Shown here one piece after another: positions 50,738-64,000 of a stretch of DNA of 64,000 bases; the stretch's first letter is position 1; every line of letters begins with the position of its first letter. Under the pieces are notes generated by a model. It did not search any database and had not been told where the DNA came from. It worked only from the letters and a program-made list of their open reading frames with translations. A program made the position numbers and the translations under genes. Origin of the DNA: Archaeoglobus sp. (GTDB lineage Archaea; Halobacteriota; Archaeoglobi; Archaeoglobales; Archaeoglobaceae). The DNA lies in the NCBI RefSeq assembly GCF_017656475.1, contig NZ_JACDNT010000005.1, positions 1 to 64,000 on the forward strand. The letters are read 5' to 3'.

Positions 50738-51267
50738 TTGCTTTAACCGGCACACCCGGAACGGGAAAGAGCAGTGTTGCAGAGCTGTTAAGGAGGAGAG
50801 GGTATGGAGTTGCGAGCGTTGTTGAGCTGGCAAAAAAGTACGACTGCGTAGTTGATGAAGTGGAAGGGGAGCTTGTTATAGATGTTGAGAAGCTTGCCGC
50901 CAAGATGGATTTTGATGGGGTTGTTGAAGGACACCTCTCCCACCTTTTAAAGCCGGATTTGGCAATCGTTCTGAGATGTAATCCCGCTGTGCTGAAGGAA
51001 AGGTTGAGTGAAAGAAAATGGAGTGAGGAGAAGCTAATGGAGAATGTTGAGGCGGAGTTGCTTGATGCAATCCTCGTAGAGGCACTTGAACATGCTGGAG
51101 AGGTTTACGAGATAGACACGACTGAAATGAGCGTTGATGAAGTTGCGGATGCTGTTGATAGCATCATAAGGGGAGATGAGGAGGTAAGGAAAAGGTATAA
51201 GCCCGGAAGGATAGACTGGCTCTCCGAGCTTGAAGACAGGCTGGATGAGTTCGTGAGGAAGGTGTGA
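50731..51267 (+). CDS. adenylate kinase AK6/Fap7-like
   Basis: 178 aa; ALTGTPGTGKSSVAELLRRRGY, FDGVVEGHLSHLLKPD. Confidence 0.88.
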   Translation: MLIALTGTPGTGKSSVAELLRRRGYGVASVVELAKKYDCVVDEVEGELVIDVEKLAAKMDFDGVVEGHLSHLLKPDLAIVLRCNPAVLKERLSERKWSEEKLMENVEAELLDAILVEALEHAGEVYEIDTTEMSVDEVADAVDSIIRGDEEVRKRYKPGRIDWLSELEDRLDEFVRKV

Positions 51268-51270
51268 GAA

Positions 51271-52488
51271 ATGGAGGGATTCAGGAAGATAGAGTGGGCA
51301 GAGCGCTACATGAAGGTTCTGGGAAAAATCAGAGACCAGTTCAGGAAGGAGAGACCGTTAGAAGGTTTTAAGGTGGGAATGGCTCTGCATGTGGAGGCAA
51401 AGACTGCTGTTCTGGTTAAAACCCTTGTCGATGCAGGAGCGGAGGTTGCGATTACAGGCTGCAATCCGATGAGCACTCAGGATGACGTGGCCGATGCTCT
51501 GAGAGAAATCGGGATTGCATGCTTTGCAAAGAGGGGAATGGATGTTGACGAATATTACGAAGCATTGAGAAACGTGATAAGGATAAGGCCAGACATCGTA
51601 ATTGACGACGGTGCTGACCTCATCTTTCTCCTGCATGGAGAGATGGAGAGCTACGCTGAGAACGTGAAAGGAGCGAGTGAAGAAACAACGACGGGAGTGA
51701 TAAGGCTCAGGGCTATGGAGAGGGAGGGGGTGCTGAAGTTCCCCGTTATAGCTGTTAACGACGCCTACACGAAGTACCTGTTTGACAACCGCTACGGTAC
51801 GGGTCAGTCTGCAATTGATGGAGTAATCAGGGCCACAAATCTGCTGATGGCAGGCAAGACTGTGGTTGTTGCAGGCTACGGATGGTGTGGCAGAGGAGTA
51901 GCAATGAGGGCAAGAGGAATGGGAGCAAATGTCGTTGTTACTGAGGTTGACGAGATCAGGGCGCTGGAAGCAGTGATGGATGGATTCAGAGTTATGAAAA
52001 TGGAGGAAGCGGCGAAGATTGGAGACATCTTCATCACGGCTACCGGCAACAGGGACATTATCAGGGAGGAGCACATAAGAAGGATGAAGGATGGAGCGAT
52101 ACTCGCCAACGCAGGACACTTTAATGTGGAGATTGATATTCCGGCACTTGAAAGAATGGCAAAGGCGAAGAGGGAGGCGAGGAAGTACGTTACCGAGTAC
52201 GATTTGGGAGAGAAGAGGGTTTATTTGCTTGCAGAGGGGAGGCTGGTAAACCTTGTTGCTGCCGATGGTCATCCTGTCGAAGTTATGGACATGAGTTTCG
52301 CCAATCAGGCGCTTGCTGCCAAGTACATCGCTGAAAACTGGGAAAAGCTGGAAAGAAGGGTTTACAGACTGCCTGAAGAGCTCGACAGGATGGTTGCGAG
52401 AATGAAGCTCGAATCGATGGGAGTGGAGATTGACGAATTGACTGAGGAACAAATCAGGTATTTGAGTGACTGGAGGTGCGGAACTTGA
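51271..52488 (+). CDS. ahcY: adenosylhomocysteinase
   Basis: 405 aa; [54 protein letters not shown]. Confidence 0.97.
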   Translation: MEGFRKIEWAERYMKVLGKIRDQFRKERPLEGFKVGMALHVEAKTAVLVKTLVDAGAEVAITGCNPMSTQDDVADALREIGIACFAKRGMDVDEYYEALRNVIRIRPDIVIDDGADLIFLLHGEMESYAENVKGASEETTTGVIRLRAMEREGVLKFPVIAVNDAYTKYLFDNRYGTGQSAIDGVIRATNLLMAGKTVVVAGYGWCGRGVAMRARGMGANVVVTEVDEIRALEAVMDGFRVMKMEEAAKIGDIFITATGNRDIIREEHIRRMKDGAILANAGHFNVEIDIPALERMAKAKREARKYVTEYDLGEKRVYLLAEGRLVNLVAADGHPVEVMDMSFANQALAAKYIAENWEKLERRVYRLPEELDRMVARMKLESMGVEIDELTEEQIRYLSDWRCGT

Positions 52489-52892
52489 TCTGGACTTACC
52501 GGGCCCTGAACAACCCCGCAGCAAGGAGAAAATGGTTAATCTTTGTTTTGCTAATAATTGCTGCAGGATTTGGCTTCACAGCCTACAAAATAGCTACTGG
52601 GGCAGAACTTGGGAAATCGCTTATAGTTGCAGCATTTTTCGCATTTTTCGTCTCTCTCTATGCCATCATAACCCTTGGAAAGCCGAGGCATTACTACATC
52701 GAGGGAGATTACGTTTACTACAAACCCTTCAAGACCAACCTGAAAAAGATCAAGGGATTTGAAGTGGATGAAGAGAAAAAAGTCATAAGGCTGAAGGGAG
52801 CGGGGATTTTTTCCGTCAGAACCCTCTACTTTGACAATCATGACGACTTGAGGCAGGCTGTCAGAAGGCTGGAAAGAATAGTGGAAAAGTAA
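52476..52892 (+). CDS. small membrane protein, PH-like domain
   Basis: 138 aa; two TM segments followed by [39 protein letters not shown]. Confidence 0.7.
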   Translation: MRNLIWTYRALNNPAARRKWLIFVLLIIAAGFGFTAYKIATGAELGKSLIVAAFFAFFVSLYAIITLGKPRHYYIEGDYVYYKPFKTNLKKIKGFEVDEEKKVIRLKGAGIFSVRTLYFDNHDDLRQAVRRLERIVEK

Positions 52893-52922
52893 CTGTTTTA
52901 TTTAGAAGGTTTAGGTTAAACT

Positions 52923-53987
52923 ATGGTTTCTCTCACCGCTTGCATGCAGTGTGCAGTGTGCAGCTCATCCTGCAGCATGCGATACACCATGAACGTCAGA
53001 AAGCTCATAGCGCGCTATATTTCCAAGGGAGAGTTCTGGAGCGAGGAGCTCTGGAACTGCACCACCTGCCACGTTTGTCAGGATAGATGTCCGAGGGGAA
53101 TACCTATCACAGATTTGATTGTTGAGGCGAGGAGCAGGGTTATAGAGACAGGCAGAGTTCCGGGAGATGTGAGGGAGATGCTTGAGAGCATTCAGAAGTT
53201 CGCCAACCCCTTTGGAGTGGGGAAGGCAAAGAAGAGAGAGTGGCATCAGGGCAAGTTCAGGTTTGCCGATGAAGGAGAGTTCGACTATCTCTTCTTTGCA
53301 GGCTGCGGGGTTGTTGATGAAAGGATTGCGGAGGTTGCGAGGAAAGCTGGAGAACTGCTGGAGGCTGCTGGGGTAAACTTCGCCATTCTGAGGGAGGAGG
53401 GCTGCTGCGGTAACGATGTCAAGGCTGTCGGAGAGGAGGGACTTTTTGAACTGCTTAAGGAGGAAAACCAGGCTGTTTTTGAGGAGTATGGTGTGAAGAA
53501 AGTCATTGTAATCTCTCCGCATTGCTACAACACCTTCAAAAACGATTACGGGCTTGAGGTCTATCACATTTCCGAAGTTCTGCTTAAGGCGATTCAGGAT
53601 GCGAGTTTGAGGTTCAGGAAGGTAATCGAGGCGAGAGTCGCTTTTCACGACTCGTGCTATCTGGGAAGGTACAACGGGCTGTATGATGAACCAAGAGAGG
53701 CTCTTAAAGCAATTCCCGGTGTTGAGCTTGTCGAGATGCTGAGAAATCGTGAGAACTCCCTTTGCTGCGGAGCTGGAGGAGGCAACATTGTTAGAGACGT
53801 GGAGTTCAGACCTTCCCTCAAGAGGGTAGATGAGGTGGGCATAGTGGCTGCCGACGTTCTCGCAGTAGCTTGCCCATTCTGCCTGATGATGCTTGAGGAT
53901 GCCGCAAAAGTCAGAAAAGCTGATGTGAAGGTCGTTGATATTGTAGAGCTGCTTTACGAATCAGTTTTTGGTGTTGAGGAGGAATAA
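52923..53987 (+). CDS. HdrD-like iron-sulfur protein (4Fe-4S plus CCG domains)
   Basis: 354 aa; CMQCAVCSSSC, CTTCHVCQDRCPRG, CCGxx motifs EEGCCGNDVKA and SLCCGAGGGN. Confidence 0.9.
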   Translation: MVSLTACMQCAVCSSSCSMRYTMNVRKLIARYISKGEFWSEELWNCTTCHVCQDRCPRGIPITDLIVEARSRVIETGRVPGDVREMLESIQKFANPFGVGKAKKREWHQGKFRFADEGEFDYLFFAGCGVVDERIAEVARKAGELLEAAGVNFAILREEGCCGNDVKAVGEEGLFELLKEENQAVFEEYGVKKVIVISPHCYNTFKNDYGLEVYHISEVLLKAIQDASLRFRKVIEARVAFHDSCYLGRYNGLYDEPREALKAIPGVELVEMLRNRENSLCCGAGGGNIVRDVEFRPSLKRVDEVGIVAADVLAVACPFCLMMLEDAAKVRKADVKVVDIVELLYESVFGVEEE

Positions 53988-54004
53988 AGGTTAAAAGAGG
54001 GGGC

Positions 54005-54772
54005 TTAAGCCTCCTCCTTTGATTCTTCTTTCTCTTCACTCCTGGATCCCTCTTTTTCCTCACTTGCTTCTTTCTCTGTCTCCTTGAGTTCCTCTCCGAG
54101 CTTTAGCAGTTCCTGCTCTCTCTCAAATCTTTCAACGATTTCGATTTCCTTAACGTCCGTTGCCTCAAATATTTCCTTCACGGCTCTGTATCTGCCGATG
54201 AGAAAGAGCTGGTTCAGGTAAACGTCACTTGAGACCTCAACAATGGCCTTCTCGCCCTCAATCTTGACATCCTTGACGTCGATGCCTGTATGGATGACGA
54301 AGAGGGCTTTGATTTTATCCTCCGGCTTTTCAAGCTTTTCCTTGATTTCGTACTCGAATACGATTTTCTTGCCTGCAAGGGGGTGGTTGAAGTCAACTAT
54401 TACCCTCCTTCCCACTATTCTTTCAACCGTTCCAATTCTGTCTCCGATTCTAACCCTCTGCCCAATCTCTGGCCTCTCCTTGAACCTGTTTATGCTGAAG
54501 GTGTCTTTTAGCTCTGGGTTGTACTCACCGAACGCCTTTTCCGGAGGGATTTCAACTGTCCCTTTGTACCCCACTTCCTTGCCCTTGATGTCCTCCTCAA
54601 GTCCCGGCAGGATATGTCCTTTCCCTATCACAGCGTAGATGTCTCCGTATCTGGCGTTCTCGTTGTATATCCCATGCTCTTTTGCCACCTCTTCGTCTGT
54701 AGTATCGACAATCGTCCCGTCTTCAAGCTTCGCGGTATAGCTGAGCCTGATGAAGTCACCATCCGATATCAT
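54005..54772 (-). CDS. FKBP-type peptidyl-prolyl isomerase (SlyD-like)
   Basis: Start at MISDGDFIRLSYTAKLEDGTIVDTT; VIGKGHILPGLEEDIKG, IPPEKAFGEYNPEL. Confidence 0.93.
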   Translation of the reverse strand: MISDGDFIRLSYTAKLEDGTIVDTTDEEVAKEHGIYNENARYGDIYAVIGKGHILPGLEEDIKGKEVGYKGTVEIPPEKAFGEYNPELKDTFSINRFKERPEIGQRVRIGDRIGTVERIVGRRVIVDFNHPLAGKKIVFEYEIKEKLEKPEDKIKALFVIHTGIDVKDVKIEGEKAIVEVSSDVYLNQLFLIGRYRAVKEIFEATDVKEIEIVERFEREQELLKLGEELKETEKEASEEKEGSRSEEKEESKEEA

Positions 54773-54819
54773 TAACACCACCTTTTTAAGCCCCAAGGGG
54801 CGGGTATAAAAAGATTGAG

Positions 54820-55365
54820 ATGGAGGTTGAGGCAAAGTTCCCATACGTCGAAGGTGTGGAGGAGAAAGTCAGAGAAATAGCAGAACTAATCATAGAAAAA
54901 CACGAGCATGACGTTTACTTCGCTCATCCATGCAGGGATTTTGCCCAGACCGATGAAGCAATCAGGATAAGGAGAGATGTTGAGGGGATAACCCTAACCT
55001 ACAAAGGTCCCAAAGTTGATGCAGAAACCAAAAGCAGGGAGGAAATTAAGCTCAAAGTGAAAGATTTTGAATCAGCGAGAAGGATTCTTGAGAGGCTCGG
55101 ATTCAAACCTGTTGCCGAGGTTAAGAAGTTCAGGAAAATCTATGGTTTTGGAGATGCCATAATCTGCGTTGATGAGGTGGAGGACTTAGGAAAGTTTGTT
55201 GAAATTGAGATTGAGGCCGAGAATTTGGGGGTGAAGGAGAAAGTTTTTCATATTGCTGAGCAGCTCGGCTACTCAAGGGAGGACAGTATCAGAGAGTCGT
55301 ATCTTGAGCTCATCTTACAGAAAAAATCACGAAAAGATTCATCTAAAAATGGCCAAAAGTCTTAA
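54820..55365 (+). CDS. CYTH-domain protein (class IV adenylate cyclase CyaB-like)
   Basis: 181 aa; MEVEAKFPYVE (ExEaK), DEAIRIRRDVEGITLTYKGPK, FVEIEIEAE. Confidence 0.9.
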   Translation: MEVEAKFPYVEGVEEKVREIAELIIEKHEHDVYFAHPCRDFAQTDEAIRIRRDVEGITLTYKGPKVDAETKSREEIKLKVKDFESARRILERLGFKPVAEVKKFRKIYGFGDAIICVDEVEDLGKFVEIEIEAENLGVKEKVFHIAEQLGYSREDSIRESYLELILQKKSRKDSSKNGQKS

Positions 55366-55431
55366 ATATCGATTGATGCGGGAGCTATTTACATCACACA
55401 GGTTGGTTAAAGGTGAAGGCTTGAGCAAAAG

Positions 55432-55440
55432 CCTTATAAA
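55432..55440 (+). promoter_or_regulatory. putative TATA box of the rRNA operon
   Basis: GAGCAAAAGCCTTATAAACC about 200 nt upstream of 16S, ahead of the processing leader. Confidence 0.6.
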
Positions 55441-55584
55441 CCTAAAAACCAAATAAGATGTTGCCAAGAGCGAAAAACCGTGGGTCCGGCAAGTGCCCCG
55501 AAAGGGCGTAAGCCCGTGATGAGGGGAAGCCTTCCTACCCACGGTATATTGTGGGAGGACCGCAGGTGAAATGCGGTCTGATGT

Positions 55585-55618
55585 GGGCTTGCCAGCAGAG
55601 TAAACCGGCAGGCGAGGG
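55585..55618 (+). other. 16S processing-stem 5' strand (bulge-helix-bulge-like), pairs with 57152..57185
   Basis: GGGCTTGCCAGCA-gagtaaa-CCGGCAGGCGA vs downstream TCGCCTGCCGG-gctcata-TGCTGGCAAGCCC. Confidence 0.85.
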
Positions 55619-55645
55619 ATGTATTCACCGCTTTAGCCCCCGCCA

Positions 55646-57136
<1,491 letters not shown>

Positions 57137-57187
57137 AAAGGTGCATTCCAGCCTTCGCCTGCCGGGCTCATATGCTGGCAAGCCCAT

Positions 57188-57259
57188 GGGCTCGTAGCTC
57201 AGCGGGAGAGCGCCGCCTTCGCGAGGCGGAGGCCGCGGGTTCAAATCCCGCCGAGTCCA
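57188..57259 (+). tRNA. tRNA-Ala (anticodon read as CGC) in the 16S-23S spacer
   Basis: Acceptor GGGCTCG/CGAGTCC plus A; anticodon arm CCGCC-TTCGCGA-GGCGG; T arm CGGGTTCAAATCCCG. Confidence 0.93.
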
Positions 57260-57323
57260 TTATTGCGTGCACCCGGCGATGAAAGTCGTCGGGGAAGGGT
57301 TGATGGGCAAACTTGCCCAGGTG

Positions 57324-57368
57324 AAGCCGTGCAGAGGTTCGTCCCCAAATGCAATCTGGGACCGGCTC
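57324..57368 (+). other. 23S processing-stem 5' strand, pairs with 60305..60349
   Basis: AAGCCGTGCAGAGGTTCGTCCCCAAATGCAATCTGGGACCGGCTC largely complementary to GAGCCGGTCTCAGGCATAGATTGGGGATGAGCCTTTGCATGGCTT. Confidence 0.8.
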
Positions 57369-60304
<2,936 letters not shown>

Positions 60305-60446
60305 GAGCCGGTCTCAGGCATAGATTGGGGATGAGCCTTTGCATGGCTTTGTCAACTACTTTTTAGTATTGCTTTTGCAACTCTATTGTAAACTCTGAGA
60401 CTCTAATAATAGAAAATTTTTTAAACAACAAAACTTTTTCAGTGCT

Positions 60447-61097
60447 ATGGTAAGTTTCGTACATGTTATTTCAGTTGAATCAAACACTGGTGAAATTGTT
60501 GACAGTGTGAAAATGAGCGGGCATCCAATTCATAAAGCATACCTAATATTTGACAAGGATGAGGCAAAGAAATACGTTGATGAAGTGAAAAATACACTGA
60601 GTTCTCTGGTTGAAGTAGAGACTCTTGAGCTGAAGAGCGATGGCGTATATGATGCTGTCGTAAATATACTCAAAACTGTAAGAAAGGAAGTTGATGCAGG
60701 AAATACTGTGCTTTTCAACATAACGGATTCGAGCAAACTTACCTGTCTCGCCTGTTTTATTTCGGCCCAGATTTCTGAAGGCAGGATATACACCAAGAAA
60801 GGTGATTCTGTCGTCGAAATACCAACCCCACCCATAAAGAAGGTCAATGAGGACAAGCTCGAAATTTTGAGAGCCCTTGAGAGAGAAGGAGGTAGTGTTG
60901 ATTCCATAAACAAGCTCATTGAGCTTGTGGAAGGAAAACTTGAGGAGCAAAAGAAGTACATGGCCCAGAGGGCAAGAATGAGCTACCACCTCAACGGCCT
61001 TGAAGAAGACGGGCTTGTTGTTACCGAAAGAAAGGGAAAGAATTTGAGCATTTATCTGACCGAACTTGGAAAGGCATTTGTAGCAATGTTCGGATGA
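60447..61097 (+). CDS. CARF-like plus winged-HTH regulator (DUF6293/HFX_2341-like)
   Basis: 216 aa; N-terminal Rossmann-like half with VLFNITDSSKLTCLACFISAQ; C-terminal wHTH RARMSYHLNGLEEDGLVVTERKGKNLSIYLTELGKAFV. Confidence 0.7.
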   Translation: MVSFVHVISVESNTGEIVDSVKMSGHPIHKAYLIFDKDEAKKYVDEVKNTLSSLVEVETLELKSDGVYDAVVNILKTVRKEVDAGNTVLFNITDSSKLTCLACFISAQISEGRIYTKKGDSVVEIPTPPIKKVNEDKLEILRALEREGGSVDSINKLIELVEGKLEEQKKYMAQRARMSYHLNGLEEDGLVVTERKGKNLSIYLTELGKAFVAMFG

Positions 61098-61103
61098 TAA
61101 AGC

Positions 61104-61715
61104 ATGCTATCCGTTCTGATAGTTGCCGAGGATAGCGAGTGGCATCGCTACAAGGAGCTTGAGGAATGTCTGATAAATGATTACCACGTAGATTATACGG
61201 GGCAGATTTCAACAGATATAGCAGAGTTGAGCAAAATAGAATTCACCTACGAAATTATCTTTTTCCTCAAACCACTGGAGTTCTCTGAAGTACCTGCAAT
61301 TTCCAGGCTTGCAAAAAGCAAAATTCTGGTTTTCCATGTAACAAACAACTACGCTCCCATTCGCCTTTCAGAAGACCTTCTGGCAGTCGCAGATTTTCTT
61401 GAACTCAACGCCTCGGCAATGAGGGGGAGGCTGGAGTACTTCAGGGGCGTTGACGTGATAAAGCTCCTTAACCCTCACCACATGGAGGTGGATGAGGAGT
61501 GTGAGGCAATCCTCAACGGAAACAGAAACACCAAGGTTCTGCTTGGAGATATAACCTTCAGGACTGGCAAAAACGTAATTTTCGGAGTTAGAAAGGACAA
61601 CATGGCCTTCTTTTCGGCAGATATATTCTCCAACGACGCTATGAGTGAAAGCGACAACTGCAGATTTATAAAAAATTTGTTAAAGGAGCTTGTAGGGAAA
61701 GCTGAGGTTTATTAG
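61104..61715 (+). CDS. hypothetical protein, glutamine-amidotransferase-like beta/alpha fold possible
   Basis: 203 aa; [27 protein letters not shown]; tightly follows the CARF-HTH gene. Confidence 0.5.
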   Translation: MLSVLIVAEDSEWHRYKELEECLINDYHVDYTGQISTDIAELSKIEFTYEIIFFLKPLEFSEVPAISRLAKSKILVFHVTNNYAPIRLSEDLLAVADFLELNASAMRGRLEYFRGVDVIKLLNPHHMEVDEECEAILNGNRNTKVLLGDITFRTGKNVIFGVRKDNMAFFSADIFSNDAMSESDNCRFIKNLLKELVGKAEVY

Positions 61716-62710
61716 TCCTTCTTGAGCCAGGGCATCATTGCCCTCAGCTCTTTTCCAACCTTTTCTATCGGATGCTCTCTCTCCATCTGCAGCAGTTTGT
61801 TGTAGACAGGCCTTCCGGCCACGTTTTCGAGAATCCACTCTCTCGCAAACTCTCCCGTCTGAATTTCTTTCAGAATTCTTCTCATCTCCTCTCTTGTCTG
61901 CTCGGTGAAGATTCTCTTTCCTCTTGTCATTCCTCCGTACTTCGCGGTCTCGCTCACGGCACTCCACATGTTGTAGATTCCACCCTCGTAGATCAGGTCA
62001 ACTATGAGCTTCAGCTCGTGAAGAACTTCAAAGTAGGCTATTTCTGGCTGGTAGCCCGCCTCAACCAAGGTTTCAAAGGACATCTTTATCATCTCTGCCA
62101 CTCCACCGCAGAGGTCAACCTGCTCTCCAAAGAGGTCTGTCTCGGTCTCCTCCTTGAAGGTGGTCTCAATCACTCCTGCCCTTGTTGCTCCGATTCCTTT
62201 AGCATATGCAAGAGCGACTTCGAGGGCCTTGCCAGTATAGTTCTGTTCCACCGCAACCAATGATGGCACGCCCTTACCCTCCAAATACATCCTTCTCACA
62301 AGCGGTCCAGGACCCTTTGGTGCCACCATTGCCACATCAACATATTCTGGCGGGACTATCTGGTTGTAGTGGATGTTGAAGCCGTGGGCAAACATCAGCA
62401 TTGCTCCTTCCTTCAGCTTGTCCTGAATATGTTCTCTGTACACTGCAGGTTGAACCATGTCCGGAATAAGCATTGCAATAACATCAGCACCATCTGCAGC
62501 CTCACTCAGCTTTTTAACAATCATGCCGTCTTTCTCGGCCTTTTCCCAGGTTGCCTTGTCCCACTCAGGGAGCCCGACGACCACATTAACGCCTGAATCC
62601 TTCAGGTTCAGGGCGTGTGCGTGTCCCTGGCTTCCGTAGCCGATTATGCAAACCGTTTTGCCTTCAAGGTACTTCAAATCCGCATCCACATCACGATAAA
62701 TTTTTGCCAT
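61712..62710 (-). CDS. ilvC: ketol-acid reductoisomerase
   Basis: 332 aa; [51 protein letters not shown]. Confidence 0.98.
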   Translation of the reverse strand: MAKIYRDVDADLKYLEGKTVCIIGYGSQGHAHALNLKDSGVNVVVGLPEWDKATWEKAEKDGMIVKKLSEAADGADVIAMLIPDMVQPAVYREHIQDKLKEGAMLMFAHGFNIHYNQIVPPEYVDVAMVAPKGPGPLVRRMYLEGKGVPSLVAVEQNYTGKALEVALAYAKGIGATRAGVIETTFKEETETDLFGEQVDLCGGVAEMIKMSFETLVEAGYQPEIAYFEVLHELKLIVDLIYEGGIYNMWSAVSETAKYGGMTRGKRIFTEQTREEMRRILKEIQTGEFAREWILENVAGRPVYNKLLQMEREHPIEKVGKELRAMMPWLKKD

Positions 62711-62764
62711 GCTTTGCGTTGCATCATCCGTTAAATATAAATTGCGAGTGCAAACCTGTTCGTT

Positions 62765-63169
62765 GTGCGAACGAAGTTCGATGTTAAAACAGAGGCTATA
62801 TTCAGAGCTGTTTACAGCGCTCTCGAAAGAGGTATGGCTGTCATAGGCCCGACTCAGGTTGCTGAAGAACTGGGTATTTCGAAATCCACAGCTTATAAAA
62901 TGCTGAATGAGTTGTCTGAAGCTGGTTATGGTGTTTACGTTCCGAAAAAAGGACTACTTATTAACGAAAAAGGCGAGATGAAAGCCAAAGAAGCTATAAG
63001 AATGCACAGGCTCATAGAATGTCTGCTTGCAGAACTTGGTGTTGAGGATTTTTGCAGAGAAGCTGAGAAGATAGGTATGGTTGCAGGTAGCAGCTTTGTC
63101 GAAGCTCTCGAAGCGAGATATGGGGACAGGAAGGTCTGCCCATGTGGAAAGAAAATCCCGGAGGTGTAA
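62765..63169 (+). CDS. HTH transcriptional regulator (probable metal-responsive)
   Basis: 134 aa; [38 protein letters not shown]-terminal CPCGKKIPE; directly upstream of a metal-binding SBP gene. Confidence 0.75.
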   Translation: MRTKFDVKTEAIFRAVYSALERGMAVIGPTQVAEELGISKSTAYKMLNELSEAGYGVYVPKKGLLINEKGEMKAKEAIRMHRLIECLLAELGVEDFCREAEKIGMVAGSSFVEALEARYGDRKVCPCGKKIPEV

Positions 63170-63171
63170 GG

Positions 63172-64000
63172 GTGAGAATTGCACTGCTTGCTGCACTCAC
63201 GCTTCTTCTCGTCAGCACGGCTGAAGCGTCAACAATAGTCGTCACTGTGGCAGATTTCAGGCCAATAGTCGAAGCAGTTGCAGGCGAGGAGTTTGAAGTT
63301 TACAGCCTGCTCCCTCCAGGCTCCGATCCTCATGCATTCAGCCTTACTGTGGAAGATATTGAGAGGTTGAAAAGTGCTGAACTAATCGTTCTTGCAAATT
63401 CAGAACTGCTCGATTTTGAAAAAAAGATTGCCAGCGAGTTTTCGAACACTCTTGACTTTGAGGATTACAATGCAAAACTTTGCGACTTTCCCGGATTCGA
63501 GAAAAACCCGCACGGTTACTGGATGCTACCTGAGAACGTAATTGGGATAGCAAATGCAGTTAAAAACAGGCTTTCAGAGATGTATCCTGCGAAAGAAGAG
63601 CAGTTTGAAGAGAACTACGAAGCATTTGTTGAAAGAGTTGAGGAAGCTGAAAAAGAAGCTAAAAAGATTGCAGAGGGAGAAGCAGGAAAGAAGTACGTTG
63701 CCATGGTTCCGGGAGTCTGCTACATAGCCAAGACTTATGACTTGAGCGTCGCGGCAGTTCTTATCTCAGAAGGTGCAGGAGCTGCGAGTGCAAAGGAGCT
63801 GACAGAGATAAAAGAGAAGCTCAATAAAGGAGAATACAGAGGAATAATCGTTCCAGAGTTTATGAAAGGTGGAAAAGGAGAAGAACTGGCAGAGGAGCTG
63901 GTTAAAGGCACCAATGCCAGAATAGCGTGGGTGAAGTTCTCGTCTGGAGATATTGCCTACGACACCATGCTGATTTCTAACGCTGCAAGAATCGCTTACG
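63172..64000 (+). CDS. metal (Zn/Mn) ABC transporter substrate-binding protein, partial at window end
   Basis: VRIALLAALTLLLVSTAEASTIVVTVADFRPIVEAVAG...LLPPGSDPHAFSLTVEDIERLKSAELIVLANSELLDFEKK; open at window end. Confidence 0.9.
   Translation, partial: MRIALLAALTLLLVSTAEASTIVVTVADFRPIVEAVAGEEFEVYSLLPPGSDPHAFSLTVEDIERLKSAELIVLANSELLDFEKKIASEFSNTLDFEDYNAKLCDFPGFEKNPHGYWMLPENVIGIANAVKNRLSEMYPAKEEQFEENYEAFVERVEEAEKEAKKIAEGEAGKKYVAMVPGVCYIAKTYDLSVAAVLISEGAGAASAKELTEIKEKLNKGEYRGIIVPEFMKGGKGEELAEELVKGTNARIAWVKFSSGDIAYDTMLISNAARIAY

Noticed and set aside
51358-52524. 388-aa minus-strand ORF antisense to ahcY
   Set aside because: Long but fully antisense to an unambiguous adenosylhomocysteinase; composition is typical of a shadow ORF.
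52965-53648. 227-aa minus-strand ORF antisense to the HdrD-like gene
   Set aside because: The sense strand has conserved Fe-S and CCG motifs; the antisense ORF has no recognisable domain.

Overview
Archaeal (euryarchaeal) chromosome segment, most likely Archaeoglobus (recalled from the 16S-tRNA-Ala-23S operon without linked 5S, the gene repertoire and the CRISPR repeat; not searched). It holds housekeeping genes (serS, ahcY, ilvC, moaA/mobA, mfnA, two hisC paralogs), a seven-gene minus-strand catabolic operon, a surface-protein cluster, an actin-like/RHH module, and a split type I CRISPR-Cas locus: cas6, [MNT/HEPN], cas8, cas7, cas5, [unknown HEPN-like gene], cas3 on +, then cas4-cas1-cas2 on -, followed by an array of about 81 repeats (hand count). 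Best leads: (1) a frame-interrupted, probably HEPN-fold gene between cas5 and cas3; (2) two array spacers that are reverse complements over 20 nt, which reconstruct about 51 nt of one target and imply a 5'-CCN PAM; (3) a tandem duplication of two spacer units; (4) a decayed toxin-antitoxin cluster (HepT, MNT, VapB, VapC truncated after 8 codons) marking the right edge of the interference cassette; (5) single-base frameshifts concentrated in toxin or regulatory genes. All calls come from reading the sequence and supplied ORFs; no searches were run.
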